DNA of 64,000 nucleotides, taken from Ashinkailepas kermadecensis (Eukaryota > Arthropoda > Thecostraca > Neolepadidae). A program made the translations under genes and the position numbers. Shown piece by piece: positions 46,372 through 58,254 of the stretch. The stretch lies in assembly GCA_034440615.1 (NCBI GenBank), contig JAOTOM010004621.1, positions 90,001 to 154,000 on the forward strand, written 5' to 3'. The notes under the pieces were generated by a model. It saw nothing but the letters and a program-made list of their open reading frames with translations, made no database searches and was not told the origin of the DNA. Positions within the stretch are counted from its first letter, which is position 1; each line of letters starts with the position of its first letter.

Positions 46372-46889
46372 AAACGTAGGAAAAGGACAAACACCAAACT
46401 ACAGCAACTCATGAAAAAGACTAGAAATTTGAGCACATCAATGTGCTAGGTTGTGTTGTAGTTAATGGTCATGTTGCTGCACCAGTTTAGGAGTGTCCCC
46501 GCCCCCTACATTCCGGAAGATATGGAGCTGATGTCACGCGAATTAGGTCGCCGATGTCACGCGAACACTTGACCTCGAATGCGTAACTACTTAGAGACGC
46601 CACCGCCATCGATCTATGCACGTTCATTATTTCACTTCTAGAACTACTATGTGTTATCTATGTCTTTTAATCTCAATACTCCCACCTCCTCGATTTCATC
46701 TGCCTGGCTTCGTGTCGTCCCCGAAGTCTGAACAAGGATAAATAGGTACCATATGTTCCTAAGCAAAATATTCCGTCCAAAAAAGACCACCTACCGACGG
46801 AAGGTCCAAAAAAGACCTTCTTTTTTTCTTTTTTAAACAATTTTCCTTTCCTTTTCCTGATTCCTTCACAATTTTCCTTCATGCCAGTC

Positions 46890-47710
46890 CTCACCTTCGT
46901 TAAAAGTCAGCGGAACTGATTTGTTTGTTCAATGTCAGTTCCCTTTTTCTTTCAGGTCTTTCAGTTTTACAGTCATTGTTTCCCGGGCACATAGTACTTC
47001 TTGGCTGTTTACTTGACTGATATTCGTTGTTCATCAAATATTTGGTGAGCAGATTGAAGAAATTCCGAACACTTGACACCTGGTAGTCCAACCAATCATT
47101 TCGTTTCATGAACATAATATGTTTGCATATGGTGTTCAGCACGCGCGAGTCAGTAGCTTTGTGATAAATTCAAAGTCCTGAGCATACCTTTTGTCTTCAT
47201 CACACAACTTTGAAAACCAATAGTTACACTTCTGTTTATGGGTTTCTCAATTTGTCTGTAAACTAAACTACGTCTATTCAGTGCCACTTGTTCGGCAGGT
47301 TGGTTCGGCAACCATGTAGTGTTTGAATTCGTCTTTTAATCGAAACTTGATCATTTCATCTCTTCAAGGAGATTACCTTCGTAAAAAACAACGACATTAA
47401 TTTACTTGGTCTATTTTCTTCTCAACTTTCTTTTACGTCTTCCGGCTTGCAGTCTTTGTCTCTCTAGCACCTCGAAATTCTTCGCTGTTAACCAGGCTTG
47501 ATAAATATTTGTTCTCAATCATATATTTGCCTAGCAGACTGAAGAAAGTATAAACACTTGACACCTCGTGGTCTGACCAATCATCTCGCTTCTTGCACAT
47601 AATACATATACATATAATGACGTTCAGCACGCGCGGCTGTAGCTTTGTGATAACTTCCGAGACCCGGGCGCATCATACGTCTTCATCCGTCCACTTTGAT
47701 ATTCAATAGT
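46890..47710 (-). pseudogene. Diverged direct duplication with a shared protein-like segment
   Basis: Two copies about 490-500 bp apart (46900-47215 and 47430-47710). On the minus strand the first encodes RVLNTICKHIMFMKRNDWLD then YQVSSVRNFFNLLTKYLMN; the second RVLNVIICICIMCKKRDDWS then DHEVSSVYTFFSLLGKYMIE. Both end N.Y.SS. Upstream 'DEDKRYAQDFEFITKL' and 'DEDV.CARVSEVITKL' also correspond, but only after a frame change or stop. Similarity is better at the peptide level than expected for pure noncoding DNA. I do not recognise the family; it could be a transposon-derived protein. Confidence 0.4.
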
Positions 47711-49019
47711 CAGACTTCTTTGTTGACCCTCGCACGGCTGGCGTCCCGAGTCAACCATCAATAGCTGGGGGGAGGGGAGGGGGAGGGGATCCAGGTATCC
47801 ATTCCATGAACGCAAGTTCTATGCAGCGGATCGCTATGAAACTTCGTAGACATTACTGTGTGAAGCTCTGCTGCTTGCGTAGATGCATGAACGCGGAACG
47901 CGGACGATGCATAACTAAAAAATGAATGTCACAAATGACGTCAAACGAGGTCACCGTTAATTCAAACTGCTTACGCATCGGCCGAAGCCTCATGTGTGCT
48001 GCCATTACTATGCAAATTTATCAATGAGTCAATAGCACCAACTGATGCAGCGTCAATTAAATAATAGTCGTGGTTATTGGCTCGGTGATCAGCTAAGACC
48101 TTGCCATGTGATTAGTGAAGCAATGACCAGCCAGTTGGCAGCTGGCGCTGCCACGGAAGGCCGGCGGGGTCAATAGGGTCTCACATCTCGGCTTATAAGT
48201 CGGCCAAGCGTGATCTTAGAACAATGGGCATGGTTTCAATCGACGTGCAATAAATAGGTGGGCAGCTACTGGGAACGGCACGATGAGAAACGAAGTTCTT
48301 TGTGTGCAATAGAGGAAAAACTGAGAGGTGCGTGGGTGATCCGGCCATCACCCAGCCGTGCGAGGGTTAATGGACATCTCAATTTGTTTATAACGTCACA
48401 CGTTTTTTCAGTGTCGCTAACTTATTCGTGCGTTATGCCGTGAAGAATATAGAAATATACATATACATACAAATAGAAGTCCGTTCTTGATTGCGCTCGC
48501 AAACATCCTCCGAACTACAGTTCTCAATATAACATTTTTTTATTCGGCCTACGGCCTCATACAAGAATATCTGTCAATGTCGACCTCAGTTTTGATAATT
48601 TTCCCCAGCTTAATCAAGAATGTATATTAGTATTTAATTGAGTTACTGACGGATCGACTTTACTTGTTTCCATTCATCAGTCCCGACAGGTCGTCGTTAC
48701 ATGATCTAGAGACCAGTCACGACAGATCACAACGGTCTAATCATATCCCTCTGTTATTATCAGGTGCTTGCAACGAAGTTAGTATATCATGCTCAATTAC
48801 ACGTCACAATTTATTTGTAAATCCAAACAGGTCGAAAATAATATTATAACCTTTCAACATCAGGCTGAATTCACTTATCGAGATTGATCTGAGTAAATCG
48901 AACACTTCACTTCAAAGTTTTCCCATCTACAAATCAAACTTTGATCTCCAGACAACTTGAGGCCGTGGGCTTATCATGCCAAGAGGCTTACTTTCCAAAT
49001 ACGGTCCGACACCGTGCCG
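47711..49019. other. Intronic DNA
   Basis: No supported feature. Confidence 0.4.
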
Positions 49020-49024
49020 GTCTC

Positions 49025-49276
49025 CAGGTAGGCATCTCTGACGGTGCGAGGGCCTCACCCTCACCTCAGAGCAGTACCAGAGTGCGGTGGTAGGTATCTC
49101 TGACGGCGCGAGGGCCTCACCCTCACCTCGGAGCAGTAACATAGTGCGGTGGTAGGCATCTCTGACGGCGCGAGGGCCTCACCCTCACCTCGGAGCAGTA
49201 CCAGAGTGCGGTGGTAGGTATCTCTGACGGCGCGAGGGCCTCACCCTCACCTCGGAGCAGTACCAAAGTGCGGTGG
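49025..49276 (-). repeat. 62-bp repeat seeded on an exon 3' edge (donor)
   Basis: 'gagggcctcaccctcacctc' recurs at exact 62-bp steps (49048, 49110, 49172, 49234). The last copy runs into the real exon. Each holds, on the minus strand, CCACCGCACT...TGCTCCGAG|gtgaggg: 26 bp of coding sequence and the 5' splice site. Three decoy donors therefore lie downstream of the true one in the gene's sense. Confidence 0.95.
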
Positions 49277-49374
49277 CACACTCGCTGATATGAGAGGTGT
49301 TCTGGTGGCGATTCACCCAGACGACCGACACTCGGTCATCGGACATCCAGCTGACGCCCGTGAAGTAGTGGTCA
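49251..49374 (-). CDS. DPP4-like: DPP4-like peptidase, most upstream exon found
   Basis: 124 bp between acceptor gtgtttcag and donor GAG|gtgagg. After one base completing a codon it reads DHYFTGVSWMSDDRVSVVWV, then NRHQNTSHISECATALWYCS plus E. It corresponds to human DPP4 DHYLCDVTW...ISLQWL, about residue 297 onwards, within the propeller. Phases agree with the 35710 exon across a 13.3-kb intron. Exons for the remaining N-terminal third, including the membrane anchor and the Glu-Glu substrate motif, were not found to the right. Confidence 0.88.
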
Positions 49375-49665
49375 CTGAAACACCTCGGCGTTATGCACGG
49401 AAACCCTCCGCTGACATTCGTGAGATAATGAGCACCGAAACACCTCGGTATCACACACCGACACACTCAGGTGACACTCGTGAGATAATGAGCACCGAAA
49501 CACCTCGGCATCACATACAGACACCCTCAGGTGACACTTGTGAGATCATGAGCACCGAAACACCTCGGTATCACACACCGACACACTCAGGTGACACTCG
49601 TGAGATAACTGAAATACACCGGTGTTGTGACGGTGATGTGCCAGTCACTGAAACACGTGGGTCAT
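49352..49665 (-). repeat. 60-bp repeat seeded on the other edge of the same exon
   Basis: 'aaacacctcgg' at 49378, 49438, 49498 and 49558 (60-bp steps). Units align with the exon start plus acceptor ('ctgacgcccgtgaagtagtg' in the exon versus 'ctgacattcgtgagataatg' in the next unit). The acceptor AG has mutated to GG in the copies (ttcag to ttcgg). Confidence 0.9.
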
Positions 49666-50174
49666 GTCTGTGAAATAGCTTTCTTTCACTGATGCAGCAC
49701 CGATGTATGACAGCGGCGAAGTAGTGTTCAGTGATAACTGATACATGTGGCACGCGCACGGGGGCTGCTGGACACCGATATCTGATCAATAGTGAGAGCA
49801 AGGAGAGCTTATCAAGAGTGGTTTACTGGGGCACTAAAACACCAGTTTGTTCAATAACTGGAAGGTATGCAATTCAATTTCCGGGTACATAGAACAACTG
49901 CACTTTAACTGCAGCATAAAAGTACAAGTTCAATGATGAAGTTTAAGGAAAACTCACATGTGTGCAACTACCACTATTTTCAGGAACGTCGCAACAGGTG
50001 CCGATGATCTTTCGGCAATGACATAATCCAACACACATAGTAACAGGAGAGGGAAATTCAAGTTAACGGATGGAGAGACAAATACAACAAGATTAAAGGG
50101 GCAACACTTCATGGACATTCCAGTCCGAACGGCTTCCTGACACTCCATCTAAACACCGTTTCAAAAGGCAGCCG
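49666..50174. other. Intronic DNA
   Basis: No supported feature. Confidence 0.35.
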
Positions 50175-50350
50175 CCTTGGCGACACAGCCGGCTAATGCG
50201 TCTGCTCTCCGAGCGTGGGAGGACCTTGGTTTAAGTCTGACACCAAGCAGACACTTCCTCGGCCGGCTCCTGCCCAGAAGATGACAGCAACTGAGTAGTG
50301 CTCTTTGTGCCACGGGATTAACGCCGACCGACCAGCGCCCGCGGCATCGC
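50175..50350 (+). mobile_element. tRNA-derived SINE
   Basis: 'cacagccggctaatgcgtct' (A-box-like), 'ccttggtttaagtctgacac' (B-box-like), and a body whose end 'gtgccacgggattaacgccg' resembles the 28845 SINE body. Boundaries approximate. Confidence 0.55.
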
Positions 50351-50749
50351 GTTCACGGGCATGGTTCGCCTCTAAACTGACGGTTAAGTCCGGTGGCACG
50401 CCCCGGGGGCACGACCTCGCCTCGTGTCAGCAGATCAGCTCGCCGGGCCAGGAAAATCGGCACAGCACCGCCGTGTACACCACGTGCTACGGCGAGCAAC
50501 CAAAGAGCAAGACCTGGAACAAGACTGTCCCGAAGTGGTGCAGAAAAATGGAACCCCTGCCGTCTAGGTATCGTGTGAATATCTAGGTGAGTTTGTGCAT
50601 CATAAATATATCCGAGTAGGGGACTCAACAATTTTTTTTTAACAACTGCAGCTCAAAAGCAAATGCAAACTACGTAAGTTAGTGACAAATGTATTCTGAT
50701 ATGGGTTCCAAAGTTGTTGGATTATTCCAAAGTTGGATTATTGCAAGTT
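50351..50749. other. Unclear, possible exon-like frame
   Basis: The plus frame ending YRVNI (stop at 50583) contains CYGEQPKSKTWNKTVPKWC and looks somewhat protein-like, but I found no matching neighbour exons and do not call it. A poly-T run lies at 50632. Confidence 0.25.
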
Positions 50750-53700
50750 AACGGTGAGTCTTGTCCGGGCGGACATTGTGTGTGTGCTGACCTGCCTTGC
50801 ATGTGTCCGGGCCGGAATTACATGTATCTGGGCAGGCACTGTATGTGTCCGGGCGGGCATTGTTGTGTCCAGGTCGGCCTTGTGTGTGTCCAGGTCGGCC
50901 GTGCATGTGTCCGGGCGGCCATTGTATGTGTCCAGGTCGGCCGTGCATGTGTCCAGGTCGGCCGTGCATGTGTCCGGGCGGCCATTGCATGTGTCCAGGT
51001 CGGCCGTGCATGTGTCCGGGCGGCCATTGCATGTGTCCAGGTCGGCCGTGCATGTGTCCAGGTCGGCCGTGCATGTGTCCGGGCGGCCATTGTATGTGTC
51101 CGGGCGGCCATTGCATGTGTCCAGGTCGGCCGTGCATGTGTCCGGGCGGCCATTGCATGTGTCCAGGTCGGCCGTGCATGTGTCCAGGTCGGCCGTGCAT
51201 GTGTCCGGGCGGCCATTGTATGTGTCCGGGCGGCCATTGCATGTGTCCAGGTCGGCCGTGCATGTGTCCGGGCGGCCATTGCATGTGTCCGGGCGGCCAT
51301 TGCATGTGTCCAGGTCGGCCGTGCATGTGTCCAGGTCGGCCGTGCATGTGTCCGGGCGGCCATTGTATGTGTCCAGGTCGGCCGTGCATGTGTCCAGGTC
51401 GGCCGTGCATGTGTCCGGGCGGCCATTGCATGTGTCCAGGTCGGCCGTGCATGTGTCCAGGGCGGCCTTGCATGTGTCCGGGTCGTTGTATGTTCCAGGT
51501 CGGCCGTGCATGTGTCCAGGGCGGCCTTGCATGTGTCCGGGCGGCCATTGCATGTGTCCGGGCGGCCATTGCATGTGTCCAGGTCGGCCGTGCATGTGTC
51601 CAGGTCGGCCGTGCATGTGTCCGGGCGGCCATTGTATGTGTCCAGGTCGGCCGTGCATGTGTCCGGGCGGCCATTGCATGTGTCCAGGTCGGCCGTGCAT
51701 GTGTCCAGGTCGGCCGTGCATGTGTCCAGGTCGGCCGTGCATGTGTCCGGGCGGCCATTGCATGTGTCCGGGCGGCCATTGCATGTGTCCAGGTCGGCCA
51801 TTGCATGTGTCCAGGTCGGCCGTGCATGTGTCCGGGCGGCCATTGCATGTGTCCAGGTCGGCCGTGCATGTGTCCGGGCGGCCATTGCATGTGTCCAGGT
51901 CGGCCGTGCATGTGTCCAGGTCGGCCGTGCATGTGTCCGGGCGGCCATTGTATGTGTCCAGGTCGGCCGTGCATGTGTCCGGGCGGCCATTGCATGTGTC
52001 CAGGTCGGCCGTGCATGTGTCCAGGTCGGCCGTGCATGTGTCCGGGCGGCCATTGCATGTGTCCGGGCGGCCATTGCATGTGTCCAGGTCGGCCGTGCAT
52101 GTGTCCGGGCGGCCATTGTATGTGTCCAGGTCGACCGTGCATGTGTCCGGGCGGCCATTGCATGTGTCCAGGTCGGCCGTGCATGTGTCCAGGTCGGCCG
52201 TGCATGTGTCCGGGCGGCCATTGTATGTGTCCGGGCGGCCATTGCATGTGTCCAGGTCGGCCGTGCATGTGTCCGGGCGGCCATTGCATGTGTCCGGGCG
52301 GCCATTGCATGTGTCCAGGTCGGCCGTGCATGTGTCCAGGTCGGCCGTGCATGTGTCCGGGCGGCCATTGTATGTGTCCAGGTCGGCCGTGCATGTGTCC
52401 GGGCGGCCATTGCATGTGTCCAGGTCGGCCGTGCATGTGTCCAGGTCGGCCGTGCATGTGTCCAGGTCGGCCGTGCATGTGTCCGGGCGGCCATTGCATG
52501 TGTCCAGGTCGGCCGTGCATGTGTCCGGGCGGCCATTGCATGTGTCCAGGTCGGCCGTGCATGTGTCCGGGCGGCCATTGCATGTGTCCAGGTCGGCCGT
52601 GCATGTGTCCGGGCGGCCATTGCATGTGTCCAGGTCGGCCGTGCATGTGTCCAGGTCGGCCGTGCATGTGTCCGGGCGGCCATTGTATGTGTCCAGGTCG
52701 GCCGTGCATGTGTCCGGGCGGCCATTGCATGTGTCCAGGTCGGCCGTGCATGTGTCCAGGTCGGCCGTGCATGTGTCCGGGCGGCCATTGTATTCATGTG
52801 TCCAGGTCGGCCGTGCATGTGTCCGGGCGGCCATTGCATGTGTCCAGGTCGGCCGTGCATGTGTCCGGGCGGCCATTGCATGTGTCCAGGTCGGCCGTGC
52901 ATGTGTCCGGGCGGCCATTGCATGTGTCCGGGCGGCCATTGCATGTGTCCAGGTCGGCCGTGCATGTGTCCGGGCGGCCATTGTATGTGTCCAGGTTGAC
53001 CGTGCATGTGTCCGGGCGGCCATTGCATGTGTCCGGGCGGTCATTGCATGTGTCCGGGCGGCCATTGCATGTGTCCAGGTCGGCCGTGCATGTGTCCGGG
53101 CGGCCACTGTATGTGTCCGGGCGGCCATTGCATGTGTCCAGGTCGGCCGTGCATGTGTCCAGGTCGGCCGTTGCATGTGTCCGGGCGGCCATTGCATGTG
53201 TCCAGGTCGGCCATTGCATGTGTCCAGGTCGGCCGTGCATGTGTCCGGGCGGCCATTGCATGTGTCCAGGTCGGCCGTGCATGTGTCCGGGCGGCCATTG
53301 TATGTGTCCAGGTCGGCCATTGCATGTGTCCGGGCGGCCATTGCATGTGTCCAGGTCGGCCGTGCATGTGTCCAGGTCGGCCGTGCATGTGTCCGGGCGG
53401 CCATTGCATGTGTCCAGGTCGGCCGTTGCATGTGTCCGGGCGGCCATTGCATGTGTCCAGGTCGGCCATTGCATGTGTCCAGGCCGGCCGTGCATGTGTC
53501 CGGGCGGCCATTGTATGTGTCCAGGTCGGCCATTGCATGTGTCCGGGCGGCCATTGCATGTGTCCAGGTCGGCCGTGCATGTGTCCAGGTCGGCCGTGCA
53601 TGTGTCCGGGCGGCCATTGCATGTGTCCAGGTCGGCCGTGCATGTGTCCGGGCGGCCATTGTATGTGTCCAGGTCGGCCGTGCATGTGTCCAGGTCGGCC

Positions 53701-55497
53701 GTGCATGTGTCCAGGTCGGCCGTGCATGTGTCCAGGTCGGCCGTGCATGTGTCCAGGTCGGCCATTGTATGTGTCCAGGTCGGCCGTGTATGTGTCCGGG
53801 CGGCCATTGCATGTGTCCAGGTCGGCCGTGCATGTGTCCAGGTCGGCCGTGCATGTTGCATGTGTCCGGGCGGCCATTGTATGTGTCCAGGTCGGCCGTG
53901 CATGTGTCCGGGCGGCCATTGTATGTGTCCGGGCGGCCATTGCATGTGTCCAGGTCGGCCATTGTATGTGTCCAGGTCGGCCGTGCATGTGTCCGGGCGG
54001 CCATTGCATGTGTCCAGGTCGGCCGTGCATGTGTCCAGGTCGGCCGTGCATGTGTCCGGGCGGCCATTGCATGTGTCCAGGTCGGCCGTTGCATGTGTCC
54101 GGGCGGCCATTGCATGTGTCCAGGTCGGCCATTGCATGTGTCCAGGTCGGCCGTGCATGTGTCCGGGCGGCCATTGTATGTGTCCAGGTCGGCCATTGCA
54201 TGTGTCCGGGCGGCCATTGCATGTGTTGCATGTGTCCAGGTCGGCCGTGCATGTGTCCAGGTCGGCCGTGCATGTGTCCGGGCGGCCATTGCATGTGTCC
54301 AGGTCGGCCGTGCATGTGTCCGGGCGGCCATTTTGTCGGCCATTGCATGTGTCCAGGTCGGCCGTGCATGTGTCCAGGTCGGCCGTGCATGTGTCCAGGT
54401 CGGCCGTGCATGTGTCCAGGTCGGCCATTGCATGTGTCCAGGTCGGCCGTGCATGTGTCCAGGTCGGCCGTGTATGTGTCCGGGCGGCCATTGCATGTGT
54501 CCAGGTCGGCCGTGCATGTGTCCAGGTCGGCCGTGCATGTGTCCGGGCGGCCATTGCATGTGTCCAGGTCGGCCGTGCATGTGTCCGGGCGGCCATTGTA
54601 TGTGTCCGGGCGGCCATTGCATGTGTCCAGGTCGGCCATTGTATGTGTCCGGGCGGCCATTGCATGTGTCAAGGTCGGCCGTGCATGTGTCCGGGCGGCC
54701 ATTGCATGTGTCCAGGTCGGCCGTGCATGTGTCCGGGCGGCCATTGTATGTGTCCAGGTCGGCCGTGCATGTGTCCGGGCGGCCATTGTATGTGTCCAGG
54801 TCGGCCGTGTATGTGTCCGGGCGGCCATTGCATGTGTCCAGGTCGGCCGTGCATGTGTCCAGGTCGGCCGTGCATGTGTCCGGGCGGCCATTGCATGTGT
54901 CCAGGTCGGCCGTGCATGTGTCCGGGCGGCCATTGTATGTGTCCGGGCGGCCATTGCATGTGTCCAGGTCGGCCATTGTATGTGTCCGGGCGGCCATTGC
55001 ATGTGTCAAGGTCGGCCGTGCATGTGTCCGGGCGGCCATTGCATGTGTCAAGGTCGGCCGTGCATGTGTCCGGGCGGCCATTGCATGTGTCCAGGTCGGC
55101 CGTGCATGTGTCCGGGCGGCCATTGTATGTGTCCAGGTCGGCCGTGCATGTGTCCGGGCGGCCATTGTATGTGTCCAGGTCGGCCGTGTATGTGTCCGGG
55201 CGGCCATTGCATGTGTCCAGGTCGGCCGTGCATGTGTCCAGGTCGACCGTGCATGTGTCCGGGCGGCCATTGCATGTGTCCAGGTCGGCCGTGCATGTGT
55301 CCGGGCGGCCATTGCATGTGTCCGGGCGGCCATTGCATGTGTCCAGGTCGGCCATTGTATGTGTCCGGGCGGCCATTGCATGTGTCAAGGTCGGCCGTGC
55401 ATGTGTCCGGGCGGCCATTGCATGTGTCCAGGTCGGCCGTGCATGTGTCCGGGCGGCCATTGCATGTGTCCAGGTCGGCCATTGCATGTGTCCAGGG
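50750..55497 (+). repeat. 4.7-kb array of two 21-bp monomer types
   Basis: About 220 monomers. Type A is 'catgtgtccaggtcggccg' plus tg; type B is 'catgtgtccgggcggccat' plus tg. Type B is followed by either C or T (gcatg/tatg). A few 22-bp monomers (A heads with 'ccattg' or 'cgttg' ends) and a few broken ones (52792, 53856, 54225, 54330) shift the phase. The order of A and B is irregular, and longer blocks recur. Unit length is a multiple of three, so frames of up to about 1590 codons are open on both strands; they are not genes. Confidence 0.97.
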
Positions 55498-57364
55498 ATG
55501 CATAGCGACACATCCTTCAAGGAGCTAATTAACGACACTTCTCATGCGTGAGAGGCGCACATTCTGTGCCACCGTTTGCGGTCGGTTATTACGGCCTGTT
55601 GAAGTGCTATTAGTTTCGCGGCCCAGATGCCCAGCAGTAGCACGATATCGCGCCGCTTTTCCGCGCCAGCTTTATGACAGAAGTTGTTCGCCAACTGCTG
55701 TCGAACACGGCGGCGACAAACAGCCATTCAGGCGCGCTTCCTGGATGCATTGTATGCAGCTGGTTGTAAATCCCGCATCCGGTATTTCGCCGCAGCCAAG
55801 GTCAGATAACTGCCAGATGTCAGCGTACAGTATGGCGGCATACAGCCACAGGTCGAGGAATCCCACTAACGTCAGTATACTGTATTATACGTTCTTATGC
55901 TACATTTTGGCACAATATCAATCTGTTCCGATTGAGTCCCATCGTAAGTATATGGATAGCCAACGCATACACAGTGCTGGAAATATGGCCTTTTTGGAAC
56001 TGATCCATCCAAAGAGTTATACACTAAAAAAATAAACTCCTTAAATTGCCATATGTCAGATGAAGAGCATTGTTTAACCAGCAATCCCAGCTAGATGCGA
56101 TTGTCCAATAGTGATAATTGTGATGAAGAGGTAGCAGCATGCCCTGAGGGCCTAAAAGATATGGTGACATATGGCTGATAATGATATCCTTCTCTAGTTG
56201 TGGTACTCTTCATCTTGTCTAGCCATATTCTGGCCTTGACACAGCGACTTGGCAACATCATTGATGATAATGCAACTTTGTTATTTCCCGTAATTATGAG
56301 AGCCGCCAAGCGGATGCCGGAGCGCAACAAAAATAAGATACCAGCAAGGATGGTAGAATGTTAGGTTTCTAGAATGCACAACAAACCACACCAGATGCTG
56401 AAGTCTGGATCACTCTGCAGTCTGCATTCAACCATAATACCAATGTATATACTCCATGTAATGGTGATGGTGGTGGTGGTGTGCAATTGTCTGGTACAGG
56501 TGAATTGATAAACAGCCATGCCTCCATGTGTACATTCTCCATCTGTAAAAAATGATCGGACCAGAATGGCTAGGAAGAATGTAAGGCCAAAAACAGAATT
56601 CGAGAACTAGAGTAGCCCCTACACAGCTGAAGAGGCACGGAGGCAAAATTATCCACAAAATGTCGGTGGGCACAAATTAAGCTTTGCCATGACATAATGA
56701 TTGCCAGGAAGTTGTAGGGATACAAAAACAACAACAAATAATGGCGCCCAATGAGGGATGGGATAGGGTGCACCTAATAATTTCTTGAAACATTTCATGA
56801 GTGAGCAAACAATGCTTGCGAGTTCTTGCATGCGGGCACTGAAGAGAACCAATCCCACATTTATGAAAAATATATTATAAAGATGAATGCTTAATTCCAA
56901 AAAGAAGTAGAAAACACGGAAAGCGACGTCTGTCCCAGCGCCACACGTTAAGAAAACGCTTAAGAAAATTATATTCATAGGTACGTCACTGGGTTAATGT
57001 GCACCCACAGAATGATCCAGAGGTACATCCCTGCAACATACAATGCGTCGCAATTGTGCTATGGCTGCCCACACTTTTCAACATAAAACTTGATGTTTAT
57101 GGCTATTCTAGCTGCCTAGAGTAATGCCTTGATACCGAAGTTTCCACCAACGGGAGGCATTCAATCTCAACAGCTATCAATTGAGCTCAGTTCCTATGTT
57201 GGTCGACAGCACACGACAGCAATTAGTCCTCTAGCTTCCTGCTTCATGAATTATCCGACTGCATCCCATCTCACAACACGCACTTACGGCTATTTACCAA
57301 CCAACAACTGGTTGAGATAAGCCTACTTCATCTGGATAAGAACTCAGTGCTTCCAATACAAATT
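55498..57364. other. No recognisable gene
   Basis: Only short frames. A (ggtgatggt)n stretch lies at 56460-56480. Expected to be intron if the DPP4-like gene continues rightward. Confidence 0.4.
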
Positions 57365-57369
57365 ATTCG

Positions 57370-57495
57370 TCAAGTGAAGGAGACCACCATACTCCGCTCG
57401 CCTAATGAAGGAGACCACACTCCGCTCGTCCAATGAAGGAGACCACCATACTCCGCTCGCCCAATGAAGGAGACCACCATTCCCAGACCGGTCGG
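57370..57495 (+). repeat. 31-bp minisatellite
   Basis: Four copies of 'gaaggagaccaccatactcc' plus 'gctcgcccaat' at 57376, 57407, 57435 and 57466; the second copy lacks 3 bp. Confidence 0.9.
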
Positions 57496-58254
57496 ACTAA
57501 GAGGCCCTTCTTGGATTCAATGGATTCGGCCATGTCCAGCTTCCACTCCGGCCGGAGCTTTTTAAACTACTGCCAAAAAAGGGCATACATAATGCATTTC
57601 TTATTGTTTCTTGAAGATCCTCAGGTTCCTGAATTGAAAGGCATGATTCTTGTTCATTGTGAATTTATTTCTATCATAGCAATATGCCTACATATCTAAA
57701 GTTGAAATATATTCAAAATATCATGGAAATTGAATCATGATTAAACGCAACACTTCTCGCAAATGATACAGTTTATTTACACTGGTCCAGCACCAGTGCA
57801 CTGGTCCAACTGGTCCAGCACCACAGGGCACAGATGACTGCAAACTGTGTGTGAAGTTGGTGCTGCCAGTGAGTGCTGTTTTTTTTCTGTGATCTAGCAT
57901 CAGGATGCATACCTAGGCTTCGTGTACTCAAACATCTGTAATGCATGTTCCTTGAATGTAGAAACCAGACTTTCTATTCCGTAGTCTTGGTAAACTATAT
58001 GCACTTCATTTATGCTTTCCAGACATTATACACTCCATAAGTGCACGAACTCATGGATTACATACCCAAAATTCAAAATTGAGTAGTGAAAACCCAATAC
58101 TGCACCAACATTTATGTTTAAAAAAATAAGTGTTGCGAAACACACAGCAATGCAACACTACTTCGGCAAATTATCTGTCATGATGCCTTCAGGTACGATT
58201 TGATGGGCCAGTAGCCCGAGGTCACAGGAAGCTTAACTTCCGACAACTGATAAG
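57496..58254. other. No recognisable gene
   Basis: Short 'ctggtccagcaccag' repeat at 57781-57822; otherwise nothing. Confidence 0.35.

Noticed and set aside
50305..50586. Plus-strand exon candidate with CYGEQPKSKTWNKTVPKWC
   Set aside because: Ends at a stop directly before a donor-like gtgagt, follows a SINE, and has no phase-compatible partner.
50714..55551. Frames of 600-1590 codons on both strands
   Set aside because: Explained entirely by the stop-free 21-bp satellite.
56649..56978. 109-codon hydrophobic minus-strand frame
   Set aside because: AT-rich with no domain; hydrophobicity follows from T-rich codons.
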